Below, in pieces: positions 27,601-36,009 of a DNA stretch of 64,000 nt. Positions within the stretch are counted from its first letter, which is position 1, and every line of letters starts with the position of its first letter. A program made the position numbers and the translations under genes. Under the pieces are notes generated by a model. The model saw only the letters and a list, made by a program, of their open reading frames with translations, was not told the origin of the DNA and searched no databases. Origin of the DNA: Eubacterium barkeri (GTDB lineage Bacteria > Bacillota > Clostridia > Eubacteriales > Eubacteriaceae); contig NZ_FNOU01000006.1 in NCBI RefSeq assembly GCF_900107125.1, positions 1 through 64,000 on the forward strand. Direction: 5' to 3'.

Positions 27601-28768
27601 GGATAAGGATATTTACGATTTCACCCCCATCCAGCACCCTGCGGATGATCGGGACAGCGATACCCTAACCACCCATTTTGATTACCACTCCATCCAGGGG
27701 CGGATGCTGAAGCTGGATATTCTGGGACATGATGACCCCACCATGCTGCGGATGCTTCAAGACCTGACCGGCGTAGACCCCCAAAGTATTCCCCTGGACG
27801 ATGAAAATGTGCTGAAGCTTTTTAGGGGAACGGATTCCCTGGGATTGGTGGACAATGATTTCGATATTCCCCTGGGAACCTGCGGGGTCCCGGAGTTTGG
27901 GACGGGTTTCGTCCGGCAGATGGTACTGGATGCTAAGCCCAATGCCTTTGCCGATCTTGTTCGGATTTCCGGGCTGTCCCATGGGACTAATGTTTGGCTT
28001 AATAATGCCCAGGACTTGATTCTCAATAAGGTGGTTTCCATTAAAGAGGTCATTTGTACCCGGGATGATATTATGCTTGGCCTGATTTCTATGGGCCTGG
28101 ATTCAGAAGAATCCTTTAAAATTATGGAGCATGTGCGGAAAGGGAAGGGCCTGACCGATGAGGAAGAAGCCTATATGCGCAGCTTTAATGTACCGGAGTG
28201 GTACATAGATTCCTGTCAGAAGATTTCCTATATGTTCCCCAAGGCCCATGCTGTGGCCTATGTGATGATGGCCTTTCGCATTGCCTACTATAAGGTTTAT
28301 CACCCATTGGCCTATTATGCCACTTATTTCAGTATCCGGGCCAAGGAATTTAATCTGAGGGATATGACCAGCGGAAAGGAACACGTTAAAAAGACCATTG
28401 CCGAAATTAAGGCTTTGGGGAATAACGCCAGTAATAAAGAGTCCAATTCATTAACCTCATTGGAGCTGGCCTTGGAAATGTATTGTCGAGGGTTTGAATT
28501 TGTAAAGGTGGATATTTATCGCTCCCACTACAAGAATTTCCTCATTGAGGATGGTAAGCTATTGCCCCCCTTGATGGCCATCGATGGTCTGGGGGAAAAG
28601 GTAGCCGTCCAAATTTATGAAGAAGCCCGGATTAAGCCCTTCATGTCCAAGGAAGATCTTCAGAATCGGGCCCATGTCAATAAGAGTAACCTGGAAAAGC
28701 TGGATTCCTTTGGCTGTTTGGCAGGATTACCCGACTCGGACCAAATGTCCTTTTTCAGCTTTGGCTAA
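24665..28768 (+). CDS. polC: DNA polymerase III alpha subunit, PolC type
   Basis: Main replicase of low-GC Gram-positives, 1367 residues. In order: N-terminal domain; OB fold near 160-260 (LVGQKLCIAGCVFGID); PHP domain (VELHLHSQYSSMDAVSK near 275, with ITDHGVVQAYPE); the inserted 3'-5' proofreading exonuclease (FVFFDLETTGLAAGKDVIIEIA near 355, VAHNAAFDMGFLR, HHRALDDA); the rest of the PHP; then the palm with VGSRGSVGSSLVAMLCG, a CPHCKHYEF/CPECGTP zinc finger, KEPDIDLNFSGE (catalytic acids), and fingers with TTGQHPGGVMVVP. The exonuclease inside the PHP domain defines PolC against DnaE. GGAGGGCCCAGG precedes the ATG. Confidence 0.97.
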   Translation: MNPMSGKQAALQDVLKKYSLEPERIEVASGSQEIIFTFKANPKSCDNVAVQQDLCQIFDYAKSVAVVIPVEKISQGPDLKLMDHITTADEERKSQIEAVKAKRLEVIQNENVAIAKQKPVAAPPSPKGRMGKDGKARPSASGGALWGKPIRVPVESLATIDFSKQTQLVGQKLCIAGCVFGIDSRSVRGGRVSFNFNVTDGTGSVGCQLFDAEDRLQPLMDSLKKDAWVRIEGTLTLDNFRNQIFLKPRNIEPATAPKRTDDAQIKRVELHLHSQYSSMDAVSKVHKIMKQAADFGHDAIGITDHGVVQAYPEMMNLSKKNGIKVLYGVEGYLVDDGVSIVNGPQDEPFSGEFVFFDLETTGLAAGKDVIIEIAATKIKNKHIVETFSKIINPHRPIPVKITELTGITDQMVAGGEEAENVIRDFLEFCDGRILVAHNAAFDMGFLRCALEDYGIEDTITYFDTLTMARALMKEIGKHNLKKLASYFKIDMGHHHRALDDAICSSKIMFKLMERAEKSGCHRVSELNGLMNNEQILKTEQGRHVIIYAKNQNGIKDLYKIVSKAHVEYFYRKPKIPKSLLAANRKNLIIGSACEAGELYLAFKNGEKQARIDALADFYDYYEVQPLGNNDFLIREEGRTREELIEINEKIIALGKEKGKLVVATGDVHFVDPEDALYREVLQSGQGYRDADMQPPLYYRSTQEMLDEFDYLDPETAYEIVVTNTRKIADSMDAVLPIPDGTFPPVIEGSDDDIRNMVYDKAHEIYGDPLPEIVESRVKRELDSIIGNGYSVLYLIAQKLVHHSLEDGYLVGSRGSVGSSLVAMLCGITEVNSLAPHYICPHCKHYEFFDSTKVGYGPDLPDANCPECGTPMEKDGFDIPFETFLGFKGNKEPDIDLNFSGENQAEAHRYTEVLFGEGKVYRAGTIATLADKTAYGYVKNFYEEKGEYKPDAEISRVISGCEGVKRTTGQHPGGVMVVPRDKDIYDFTPIQHPADDRDSDTLTTHFDYHSIQGRMLKLDILGHDDPTMLRMLQDLTGVDPQSIPLDDENVLKLFRGTDSLGLVDNDFDIPLGTCGVPEFGTGFVRQMVLDAKPNAFADLVRISGLSHGTNVWLNNAQDLILNKVVSIKEVICTRDDIMLGLISMGLDSEESFKIMEHVRKGKGLTDEEEAYMRSFNVPEWYIDSCQKISYMFPKAHAVAYVMMAFRIAYYKVYHPLAYYATYFSIRAKEFNLRDMTSGKEHVKKTIAEIKALGNNASNKESNSLTSLELALEMYCRGFEFVKVDIYRSHYKNFLIEDGKLLPPLMAIDGLGEKVAVQIYEEARIKPFMSKEDLQNRAHVNKSNLEKLDSFGCLAGLPDSDQMSFFSFG

Positions 28769-28790
28769 AAATTCAAAAATTCTTAAGTTA

Positions 28791-28820
28791 TTGAGGGATG
28801 TTTTATGTTAGTGTTATACT
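28791..28820 (+). promoter_or_regulatory. Promoter of the VanY-type carboxypeptidase
   Basis: TTGAGG (28791-28796), 18-base spacer, TATACT (28815-28820). It lies 18 bases before the proposed GTG start, giving a short leader. Confidence 0.5.
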
Positions 28821-28837
28821 ATTAATGAAAAAAGGGG

Positions 28838-29653
28838 GTGGCGGCAGTTAATCGAAAAATAAATAAAAAAGTGAAGCAACGCCAGTTGTACGGTTTTTTA
28901 GCCGGACTGTTGATTATTCTGCTGTGTCTTTTGGCCAGTAGTACTTTGTTCACCACGGACGCCGCCTATTACGCCACTTTGATAAAAAAGGAGCCGGCAG
29001 GAGGGAGTTCCTCGATTACCGGACCAGTGGTTTCAACCATTACCGCTCCAGTGCCTACGGCTGAGCCAGTCCAGGGGGCGGTGGTGGATCCCCTGACCAT
29101 CGGCAGCATTACCCAGTTGGTGAATAAGACCCATGGACTTCCCCAGGATTATAGCCCTGGAGATCTTGTGGCCAATGATTTGCCGGGTATCCGCCAGACC
29201 TATCTTCGTTCAGAGGCAGCCACCGCACTGGCAGAATTATTTGCCGCTGGACAGGCTCAGGGCCTGGACTTACAGTGCTGCTCGGGCTTTCGGGATTATG
29301 ATACCCAGGTTAGTGTCTTTGATTCAGAGGCGGCGAGTACGGGCCAGGCCTCTGCTGAGGCTACCACGGCCCCTCCAGGCTATAGTGAGCATCAAACGGG
29401 TTTATGTATCGATGTAACCAGTAATAGCATCGGATTGGCCCTGACAACGGATTTTATCAACACCGCTGAAGGGGCATGGCTGGATGCCAATGGCTGGCGT
29501 TATGGTTTTATCATTCGCTATCCCAATGGCCAGGAGGGCATTACCGGCTATACCTATGAGCCCTGGCATTTGCGGTATTTAGGTGTGGATGTGGCTAAGG
29601 CAGTCTACGATAGTGGAAAGACCTACGAAGAGTATTTGAATATTATGGATTAA
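28838..29653 (+). CDS. D-alanyl-D-alanine carboxypeptidase, VanY/LAS family, membrane-anchored
   Basis: Trims the terminal D-Ala from peptidoglycan stems outside the cell. Of 271 residues, 18-38 form a hydrophobic anchor (FLAGLLIILLCLLASSTLF), then a Thr/Pro-rich linker (45-80) and the LAS metallopeptidase domain from about 95. The zinc ligands are visible in GYSEHQTGLCID (H185, D192) and EPWHLRYLG (H244), and SGFRDYDTQ carries the substrate Arg. The GTG start is uncertain: the purine-rich stretch AAAGGGGG directly touches it, closer than usual, and no ATG is available in frame. The gene stands alone between polC and a terminator. VanX-type dipeptidase activity is less likely. Confidence 0.82.
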   Translation: MAAVNRKINKKVKQRQLYGFLAGLLIILLCLLASSTLFTTDAAYYATLIKKEPAGGSSSITGPVVSTITAPVPTAEPVQGAVVDPLTIGSITQLVNKTHGLPQDYSPGDLVANDLPGIRQTYLRSEAATALAELFAAGQAQGLDLQCCSGFRDYDTQVSVFDSEAASTGQASAEATTAPPGYSEHQTGLCIDVTSNSIGLALTTDFINTAEGAWLDANGWRYGFIIRYPNGQEGITGYTYEPWHLRYLGVDVAKAVYDSGKTYEEYLNIMD

Positions 29654-29683
29654 AGTGATTGGGGAAAGAAAAAATAAAGGGGG

Positions 29684-29710
29684 CAGAGGTGGAAGCCTCT
29701 GTTCTTTTTT
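29684..29710 (+). terminator. Terminator after the carboxypeptidase
   Basis: CAGAGG and CCTCTG form a 6-bp stem with a 6-base loop, followed by TTCTTTTTT. The valS -10 element begins right behind it. Confidence 0.75.
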
Positions 29711-29718
29711 GTTATAAT
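29710..29718 (+). promoter_or_regulatory. Extended -10 promoter of valS
   Basis: TGTTATAAT, extended -10, sits directly after the upstream terminator, 38 bases before the valS start. The short leader leaves no room for a T-box. Confidence 0.6.
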
Positions 29719-29756
29719 CTATTATTAGTATTAAGATTAAGAGAGGATGCAGCCCA

Positions 29757-32408
29757 TTGAAAAAAGAAATGTCGAAAGTCTATGAACCCCATTCGGTCGA
29801 GGGCCGGATTTATGATTGGTGGCAGGAAAAAGGTTATTTTAAACCAGAGGTCCATCCAGAGGGAAAGGCCTACACCATCATGATGCCTCCACCAAATATT
29901 ACGGGTCAGCTCCACATGGGTCATGCCTTTGATGATACCCTCCAGGATGTCCTCACCCGCTTTAAGCGGATGCAGGGTTATGCCGCCTTATGGGTTCCCG
30001 GTATGGACCATGCCAGTATTGCCACCGAGGTGAAGGTGGTGGATAAAATCCGAAACGAAGAAGGTAAAACAAAAGAAGATCTGGGTCGTGATGAATTTTT
30101 AAAACGCGCCTGGGATTGGGCCATTACTTATAGAGACCGCATCCGGGAACAGGTGAAAAAGCTTGGCGCTTCCTGCGACTGGGACAGAGAGCGTTTCACC
30201 ATGGACGAGGGATGCTCAGAGGCCGTTAAAGACACCTTTGTTCGCCTGTATGAGGAGGGCCTTATTTACAAGGGTAGCCGGATTATTAACTGGTGCCCGG
30301 ATTGTAAAACGGCGTTGTCCGATGCAGAGGTCGAATATCAGGAAGAAAATGGCCATTTGTGGCATATTCGTTACCCCTTTGAGGATGGAGAGGGCTATGT
30401 CACCGTGGCCACCACCCGTCCGGAAACGATGCTGGGAGACAGTGGTGTCGCGGTTAACCCCAAGGATGAACGCTACACGGACCTGGTGGGCCGTAACGTC
30501 ATCCTGCCCATCGTCAACAAGCCGATTCCTGTGGTGGCGGACGATTACGTGGACATGGCCTTTGGGACCGGTGTGGTCAAGATGACCCCAGCCCACGACC
30601 CCAACGACTACGAGGTAGGCAAGCGCCATCATTTGGAAGAAATCAATATCATGAACGAGGACGGCACCATGAACGCCCTGGCCGGGGAAAAATACGCCGG
30701 TATGGATCGTTATACTTGTCGGAAGGCCGTTTTAGCGGATTTAGAGTCCCTGGGACTGCTGGAAAAGATTGAGGACCACGTCCATAATGTGGGCCATTGC
30801 TACCGGTGCAATACCACCGTGGAAACCATGACCTCTGAGCAATGGTTTGTAAAAATGGCACCCCTGGCCGGGCCAGCCATTGATGCGGTGCGAAATGGCG
30901 ATACAAAATTTGTACCGGACCGTTTCAGCAAGATTTATTTCAATTGGATGGAAAACATTCGGGACTGGTGTATTTCCCGTCAGCTGTGGTGGGGACACCG
31001 GATTCCGGCTTACACCTGTGATGCCTGTGGCGAGCTGGTTGTTGCCAAGGAAATGCCAGTGACCTGTCCGAAATGTGGTGGCAGTCACTTTACCCAGGAC
31101 CCCGATGCTCTGGATACCTGGTTTAGCTCTGCCCTCTGGCCCTTCTCAACCCTGGGATGGCCTGAGGATACCGCCGACTTAGAAAAATTCTATCCCAATG
31201 CCGTATTGGTCACAGGATATGATATTATTTTCTTCTGGGTTGCCCGTATGATTTTTATGGGGCTTTACAACATGGGTGAAGCACCCTTCTCTGATGTGTA
31301 CATCCACGGTCTCATCCGGGATTCCCAGGGACGGAAGATGAGTAAATCCTTGGGGAATGGGATCGATCCCCTGGAAATCATTGAGGAATACTCTGCGGAC
31401 GCTCTGCGTTTCGCCATTATCACTGGTAACTCTGCGGGAAATGATATCCGTTGGCAGGACGAAAAGGTTGAAGCCAGCCGGAACTTCCTGAACAAGGTGT
31501 GGAATGCAACCCGTTTTGTCCTCATGAATTTAGAGGAGGATATCATGGATCGCCGGGAAACCGCCATGGCGAACCTGGAAGCCACGGATAAGTGGATCCT
31601 TAGCCGGATGAACACCGTGGTGGGGGAAGTGACCCAGAACATGGAAAAATACGAGCTGGGGATTGCCGCACAAAAAATTTACGATTTTACCTGGAGTGAA
31701 TACTGTGATTGGTATATCGAGCTGGTGAAACCCCGGCTGTACGGTGATGATGAAGGCAGTAAGCTTTCGGCAGAATACACCTTAAATACTGTGCTCACGA
31801 CGATTTTAAAACTGCTGCACCCCGTGGTGCCCTTTATCACAGAAGAAATTTATGCCTATTTACCTGGGAGTGGAGAGGCCATCATCGTGGCCAAATGGCC
31901 GGAATACGATGAAGCCCTGAGTTATCCCCAGGAGGAAAAGGACGTTATTTTCTTAATGGAGGTCATTCGGAATATCCGGAATATCCGGGCGGAAGCCGAT
32001 GTGCCAAATTCCAGAAAAGCCGAGTTGTATTTCATGACCGATAATGCTGAGCATGAAAGCCTCCTCATGACCTCCGATGCTCTCCTTGAAAAGCTGGCGT
32101 CAGTATCCGGGGTGAAGACCATCGAGAAGGATGCGGTGGGGGATGGCTTTATCTCTGCTGTCATAGAAGATGCCGAAATCTTCCTTTCCTTGGAGGATTT
32201 GGTGGATAAGGAAAAGGAAATTGCCCGTCTCCAGAATGAAAAGAAAAAAATTGAAAAGGAATTAGCCCGCTTAAATGGCAAGCTGGGTAACGAAGGATTC
32301 CTTAAAAAAGCACCGGAGCAGGTGGTGGCCGCTGAGCGTGAAAAGCTGGCGGGGTACACCGAGATGATGGCGAAGGTTGAAGACCGTCTGGCCTATTTTG
32401 AAAAATAA
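29757..32408 (+). CDS. valS: Valyl-tRNA synthetase
   Basis: Charges tRNA-Val. The 883 residues fit the bacterial form. Class I signatures are present: [15 protein letters not shown] (HIGH-like motif near 45-58) and [14 protein letters not shown] (KMSKS near 525). The editing domain ([17 protein letters not shown]) lies between, a zinc-type [10 protein letters not shown] stretch near 178, and the C-terminus ends in a coiled coil ([25 protein letters not shown]) typical of ValRS. The start is TTG at 29757 with GAGAGG ten bases before it; the first ATG, four codons on, has no ribosome binding site. No T-box leader is seen. Confidence 0.96.
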   Translation: MKKEMSKVYEPHSVEGRIYDWWQEKGYFKPEVHPEGKAYTIMMPPPNITGQLHMGHAFDDTLQDVLTRFKRMQGYAALWVPGMDHASIATEVKVVDKIRNEEGKTKEDLGRDEFLKRAWDWAITYRDRIREQVKKLGASCDWDRERFTMDEGCSEAVKDTFVRLYEEGLIYKGSRIINWCPDCKTALSDAEVEYQEENGHLWHIRYPFEDGEGYVTVATTRPETMLGDSGVAVNPKDERYTDLVGRNVILPIVNKPIPVVADDYVDMAFGTGVVKMTPAHDPNDYEVGKRHHLEEINIMNEDGTMNALAGEKYAGMDRYTCRKAVLADLESLGLLEKIEDHVHNVGHCYRCNTTVETMTSEQWFVKMAPLAGPAIDAVRNGDTKFVPDRFSKIYFNWMENIRDWCISRQLWWGHRIPAYTCDACGELVVAKEMPVTCPKCGGSHFTQDPDALDTWFSSALWPFSTLGWPEDTADLEKFYPNAVLVTGYDIIFFWVARMIFMGLYNMGEAPFSDVYIHGLIRDSQGRKMSKSLGNGIDPLEIIEEYSADALRFAIITGNSAGNDIRWQDEKVEASRNFLNKVWNATRFVLMNLEEDIMDRRETAMANLEATDKWILSRMNTVVGEVTQNMEKYELGIAAQKIYDFTWSEYCDWYIELVKPRLYGDDEGSKLSAEYTLNTVLTTILKLLHPVVPFITEEIYAYLPGSGEAIIVAKWPEYDEALSYPQEEKDVIFLMEVIRNIRNIRAEADVPNSRKAELYFMTDNAEHESLLMTSDALLEKLASVSGVKTIEKDAVGDGFISAVIEDAEIFLSLEDLVDKEKEIARLQNEKKKIEKELARLNGKLGNEGFLKKAPEQVVAAEREKLAGYTEMMAKVEDRLAYFEK

Positions 32409-32462
32409 AAATAAATAAGCATATACCTTAAGAGCCTTAAGTTTTAGAAAAAAAGATCGAAG

Positions 32463-32481
32463 CGGAAAACCTTTCCGTTTT
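32463..32481 (+). terminator. Short terminator after valS
   Basis: CGGAAA and TTTCCG form a 6-bp stem with a 3-base loop followed by four T. The T run overlaps the -35 box of the next promoter, so strength is uncertain. Confidence 0.45.
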
Positions 32482-32508
32482 GACAATTGCACGATCTCGT
32501 GTTAAAAT
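32480..32508 (+). promoter_or_regulatory. Promoter of the manganese-riboswitch ATPase
   Basis: Consensus TTGACA (32480-32485), 17-base spacer, TAAAAT (32503-32508). The predicted start lies about 20 bases before the riboswitch aptamer. Confidence 0.8.
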
Positions 32509-32532
32509 CAGATCATTAAAATAATAAAAAAA

Positions 32533-32640
32533 CCTAAAGGGGAGTAACTCACCGAAAGGATTTGTATGGTCGTCATTCCGGGCATTGCCCCGGCCATGCA
32601 TCAAGGATTTCTTGAGAGTAAGACCTTTATCCAGGCTAGA
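32533..32640 (+). promoter_or_regulatory. yybP-ykoY manganese riboswitch
   Basis: The leader begins with AAAGGGGAGTAAC and ends with GAGAGTAAGACCTTTATCC, which match the two conserved ends of the yybP-ykoY aptamer (GGGGAGUA... and GAGAGCAAGACCU...). Between them lie GGTCGTCA and a GC-rich hairpin (CCGGGCATTGCCCCGG). These aptamers bind Mn2+ and switch on exporters. The 3' aptamer strand is also the 5' half of the terminator that follows, so metal binding would block terminator formation and allow ATPase expression. Confidence 0.88.
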
Positions 32641-32666
32641 TTTTTGGTTTGGGTGGGGGTCTTTTT
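32621..32666 (+). terminator. Riboswitch-controlled terminator
   Basis: AGACCTTTATCCAGGCT (32621-32637) can pair along 17 positions, several of them G-U, with the G-rich strand ending GGGGGTCT, followed by TTTTT. Its 5' strand overlaps the aptamer end, the expected expression platform. Confidence 0.8.
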
Positions 32667-32691
32667 ATTATTGCATCAATAGGAGGAAAAA

Positions 32692-35355
32692 TTGGCAGAA
32701 CAAAAAGAGAAACAAAGCTATTTACTCTCGGTGGCTGAAGCAGAGGCCCTCACCGGCACCAATGCGGAAACCGGACTCAGCGATACTCAGGTGGAAGCCC
32801 TGAGGGCAGAGTACGGACCCAACCGCATGGAAGAGGGCAAGCGAAAGTCACCCATTCGAATGTTCTTCGAACAGTTTAAAGACTTTCTGATCATCGTTTT
32901 GATGGTTGCCGCCGTTATCTCTGGATTTTTAGGAGAAGTGAGTGACGCAGTCCTGATCATGGTCATCGTCGTTTTGAATGCGGTTATCGGTGTGATTCAG
33001 GAAAACAAGGCTGAGGACGCCATGGAGGCCCTCAAACGCATGACGATTCCCGAAGCTAAAGTTCTCCGGGGCGGCGTGCAGCTGGTGGTGCCCTCTGAGG
33101 AATTAGTGCCTGGGGATATTGTCCTGCTGGATGCCGGGGATTTTGTACCGGCAGATGGCCGTTTGATTGAGGCAGCAACCCTGCAGATTCAGGAATCAGC
33201 CCTCACCGGAGAATCGGTTCCAGTGGAGAAAGAGAATATCGAAATCACCGATCCGGATACACCCTTGGGGGATCGGGTCAATACCGTGTTCTCCAGCAGT
33301 CTGGTCACCTATGGCCGGGGCCGTTTCATCGTAACGGCGACGGGGATGAACACCGAAATAGGAAAGATTGCCGGGATGCTCCAGGGAACGGAAAGCACTC
33401 AGACCCCACTCCAGCGCAGCTTAGAACAGCTGGGGAAGGTGTTGGCTGTAGGGGCTCTGGCCGCCTGTGCCGTTGTCTTTTTAGTGGGCCTTTTGCGCGG
33501 GGGTGATCCCCTGTTGCTCTTTATGACCGCCGTCAGTTTGGCGGTGGCCGCCATTCCAGAGGGCTTACCAGCCATCGTCACGGTGGTGCTGGCCCTGGGA
33601 ACCCAGAAGCTTATTGCTAAGCACGCCATTATCAGAAAGCTGCCAGCAGTGGAGACCCTGGGCTGCGCCTCGGTCATTTGCTCGGATAAAACCGGGACCC
33701 TGACCCAAAACCGTATGACCATCCGCAAGGTGTATGCCAACGAAGGGATTGTGGATGCAGAGGATATTATGGATGATGGCTTTACGGAAAGCGAGAAATT
33801 TGTTGTCCGGGTGGGCCAGCTGTGTAACGATGCTTCCATTACCTACAATGGGGAAGAAACTGTAGAAATTGGGGATCCCACGGAGGTGGCTATGGTCGCC
33901 TATGCGAACCTCCTGGGGTTTGATAAGAACGAATCCCTGATGACAGCTCCCCGGGTAGCGGAGCTTCCCTTTGACTCTGAACGGAAGCTGATGACCACCG
34001 TTCATAAATATGGCAATTCCTGGGTGGGTTATACCAAGGGGGCGCCAGATGTACTCCTCTCCCGTTGTACCCACTATTTAAAGGGCTATGAGGTTCTTCC
34101 CATGGATGCTGCGGCCCAGGCCGAAATATTGGCGGCTAACACGGAAATGTCCGACGAAGCCTATCGGGTATTGGGATATGCCTTCCAACATTATATGGAT
34201 TCCCCTGAAGTTACCATGGAGAATTTGGAAAACAATTTAATCTTTGCCGGCCTGACCGGGATGATTGATCCCCCCCGGGAAGAGGTTCGTGGAGCCATTA
34301 CCGAATGTCACACGGCGGGTATTAAGACGGTGATGATTACCGGAGACCATAAAAATACGGCAGTGGCCATTGCCAAGGATTTAAAGATTTTTGAAGAGGA
34401 TAGCATTGCCCTTTCCGGTGTTGAGCTGGATGCATTATCCGATGCTGAGCTTGAGAAGGAAATCGATCGCGTTGCGGTATACGCCCGGGTATCCCCGGAA
34501 AACAAGGTGCGCATCGTGGATACCTGGCAGAAGAGGGGAGCTGTGGTTGCCATGACCGGAGACGGGGTTAATGATGCCCCGGCCCTTAAGAAGGCGGATA
34601 TCGGCTGTGCCATGGGAATAACGGGAACCGATGTTTCCAAGGAATCCGCAGATATGATTTTGACGGATGATAATTTTGCCACCATTGTATCGGCGGTGAA
34701 GGAAGGCCGGAATATTTATGAAAATATTAAAAAGGCCGTTCATTTCCTGCTCTCCTGTAATATTGCGGAAATCCTTATTTTATTCTTTGCCACGGTAGTG
34801 GGCTGGGTGCAGCCCTTACTGCCCATCCATATTTTGTGGATTAATCTGATTACCGATAGCCTGCCGGCCTTGGCCCTGGGGGTTGAGAAAAATGACGAAG
34901 ATATCATGGAACGGAAGCCGAGAAATCCCAAGGAAAGCATTTTTGCCCATGGTGTTGGCGGACGAATTATTTTTCAGGGAATCGTTCTGGCGGTTTTATC
35001 CCTTGGCGTATTCCACTACGGTCTGACCCATTTCGGGGTTGACGTTGGACGGACCATGGTCTTTGCAGTGCTGGGGTTATCCCAGTTGACCCATGTTCTC
35101 AATGTCCGTTCGGAAAGCAAGTCTGTCTTTAGTAAAAAGTTCTTTACCAACCGTTATCTTTGGGGAGCTATCGGCATTTCCCTGGTGCTCCAGCTTTCCG
35201 TTATTCTGATTCCTGGTGCCCATGCCATCTTTGATGTGACCACCTTAGATTTACGGGAATGGCTCATTGTCATTGGGGCATCCTTAGCACCCCTTGTTAT
35301 TGTTGAAATAACAAAACTTCTTGGACGGATATTCCATCAGGATGATAAGCACTAG
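32692..35355 (+). CDS. P-type ATPase, PacL/YoaB-like, predicted Mn2+ (or Ca2+) exporter
   Basis: A P2-type pump of 887 residues. Seen are ALTGESVPV near 169, AIPEGLPAIVTVVLALG near 287, DKTGTLTQN (D332), KGAPDVLLSR near 460, MTGDGVNDAPALKKADIG near 621, and the C-terminal helices with HILWINLITDSLPALALG. This layout is that of SERCA-like calcium pumps. The Mn2+ riboswitch in its leader points to manganese export, as for Lactococcus YoaB; sequence alone cannot exclude calcium. The start is TTG at 32692, with AGGAGG five bases before it. It is a single-gene unit closed by a strong terminator. Confidence 0.9.
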   Translation: MAEQKEKQSYLLSVAEAEALTGTNAETGLSDTQVEALRAEYGPNRMEEGKRKSPIRMFFEQFKDFLIIVLMVAAVISGFLGEVSDAVLIMVIVVLNAVIGVIQENKAEDAMEALKRMTIPEAKVLRGGVQLVVPSEELVPGDIVLLDAGDFVPADGRLIEAATLQIQESALTGESVPVEKENIEITDPDTPLGDRVNTVFSSSLVTYGRGRFIVTATGMNTEIGKIAGMLQGTESTQTPLQRSLEQLGKVLAVGALAACAVVFLVGLLRGGDPLLLFMTAVSLAVAAIPEGLPAIVTVVLALGTQKLIAKHAIIRKLPAVETLGCASVICSDKTGTLTQNRMTIRKVYANEGIVDAEDIMDDGFTESEKFVVRVGQLCNDASITYNGEETVEIGDPTEVAMVAYANLLGFDKNESLMTAPRVAELPFDSERKLMTTVHKYGNSWVGYTKGAPDVLLSRCTHYLKGYEVLPMDAAAQAEILAANTEMSDEAYRVLGYAFQHYMDSPEVTMENLENNLIFAGLTGMIDPPREEVRGAITECHTAGIKTVMITGDHKNTAVAIAKDLKIFEEDSIALSGVELDALSDAELEKEIDRVAVYARVSPENKVRIVDTWQKRGAVVAMTGDGVNDAPALKKADIGCAMGITGTDVSKESADMILTDDNFATIVSAVKEGRNIYENIKKAVHFLLSCNIAEILILFFATVVGWVQPLLPIHILWINLITDSLPALALGVEKNDEDIMERKPRNPKESIFAHGVGGRIIFQGIVLAVLSLGVFHYGLTHFGVDVGRTMVFAVLGLSQLTHVLNVRSESKSVFSKKFFTNRYLWGAIGISLVLQLSVILIPGAHAIFDVTTLDLREWLIVIGASLAPLVIVEITKLLGRIFHQDDKH

Positions 35356-35376
35356 GCCATAAGTCATGATTTAAAA

Positions 35377-35424
35377 AAAGCTCTGCCATTGAGGCGACAT
35401 GATCGCCTGTGGCAGAGCTTTCTT
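35377..35424. terminator. Bidirectional terminator between the ATPase and the DUF4364 gene
   Basis: AAAGCTCTGCCA and TGGCAGAGCTTT form a long stem that contains an inner hairpin (AGGCGA/TCGCCT). Seven A on the 5' side give a T run for the minus strand; the plus side reads TTTCTT. It serves both convergent genes. Confidence 0.85.
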
Positions 35425-35448
35425 ATGAAATGAAATATTGTGAAAATC

Positions 35449-35970
35449 TTAAGTTAAATCCTTTAAAATGGCAGCATAAATCTTTTGGGTATTGCCCTTC
35501 CATTTTTCACACATGGCCACGGCCTCTTCCTTGGTGGGGGTGTTGACACTGATGGACATCAGTGCAATTCCGTTCTCTGAAAGACTAAGGGATACCTGGT
35601 AATCGTAGGGGCCATTTTTTTTGTAATCTGCTGTGGTGTATACCTCATTTAAAATCTTGTTCCGGCTTTCCAGAATATATCGGTCCAGCATTTCCTGGAG
35701 ATACATGGGGATCTTATCCAAAAGCAACTCCAGGGTTTTATTACCGTCAGTGGTGTTCGTTAAAATTTCTTTTTCGTCACCATCTTTGGTTTTCTGGATA
35801 AGCTGCTCTCCCAGGAGGGCATCGATATAAAGCTGAATATCAAAATAGCTGATCTGCACATTCTGAATAATAATGTAAGCCAACTGTTCCCGGGTAATGC
35901 CGGTTTTGATTTTATTGAGCACATATAATATAATAAGTTTATCTTCTGTTTGATGGAATGGATTCAGCAT
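35449..35970 (-). CDS. DUF4364 family protein
   Basis: A 173-residue protein of a family found in Clostridia. The N-terminal part (FHQTEDKLIILYVLNKIKTGITREQLAYIIIQ) looks like a winged helix, and the C-terminal part (VSLSLSENGIALMSISVNTPTKEEAVAMCEKWK) like an alpha/beta domain. A regulatory role is possible but not shown. The ATG at 35970 has AGGAG at a good distance; longer frames would run into the divergent gene. Its extended -10 element (TGCTATAAT on the minus strand, 35992-35997) lies in the 39-base gap to the divergent QueG-like gene. Confidence 0.75.
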   Translation of the reverse strand: MLNPFHQTEDKLIILYVLNKIKTGITREQLAYIIIQNVQISYFDIQLYIDALLGEQLIQKTKDGDEKEILTNTTDGNKTLELLLDKIPMYLQEMLDRYILESRNKILNEVYTTADYKKNGPYDYQVSLSLSENGIALMSISVNTPTKEEAVAMCEKWKGNTQKIYAAILKDLT

Positions 35971-35991
35971 CGCACTGCTCCTTTCTGCATC

Positions 35992-35997
35992 ATTATA
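35992..35997 (-). promoter_or_regulatory. Extended -10 element of the DUF4364 gene
   Basis: Minus strand TGCTATAAT, 22 bases before the start codon. It overlaps the upstream region of the divergent gene. Confidence 0.6.
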
Positions 35998-36009
35998 GCA
36001 CAAAGGACC

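Noticed and set aside
29654-29756. T-box leader before valS
   Set aside because: T-boxes are common before Firmicute valS, so I looked for the AGGGTGGNACCGCG motif and a specifier hairpin. The gap of about 100 bases holds only a terminator and a promoter.
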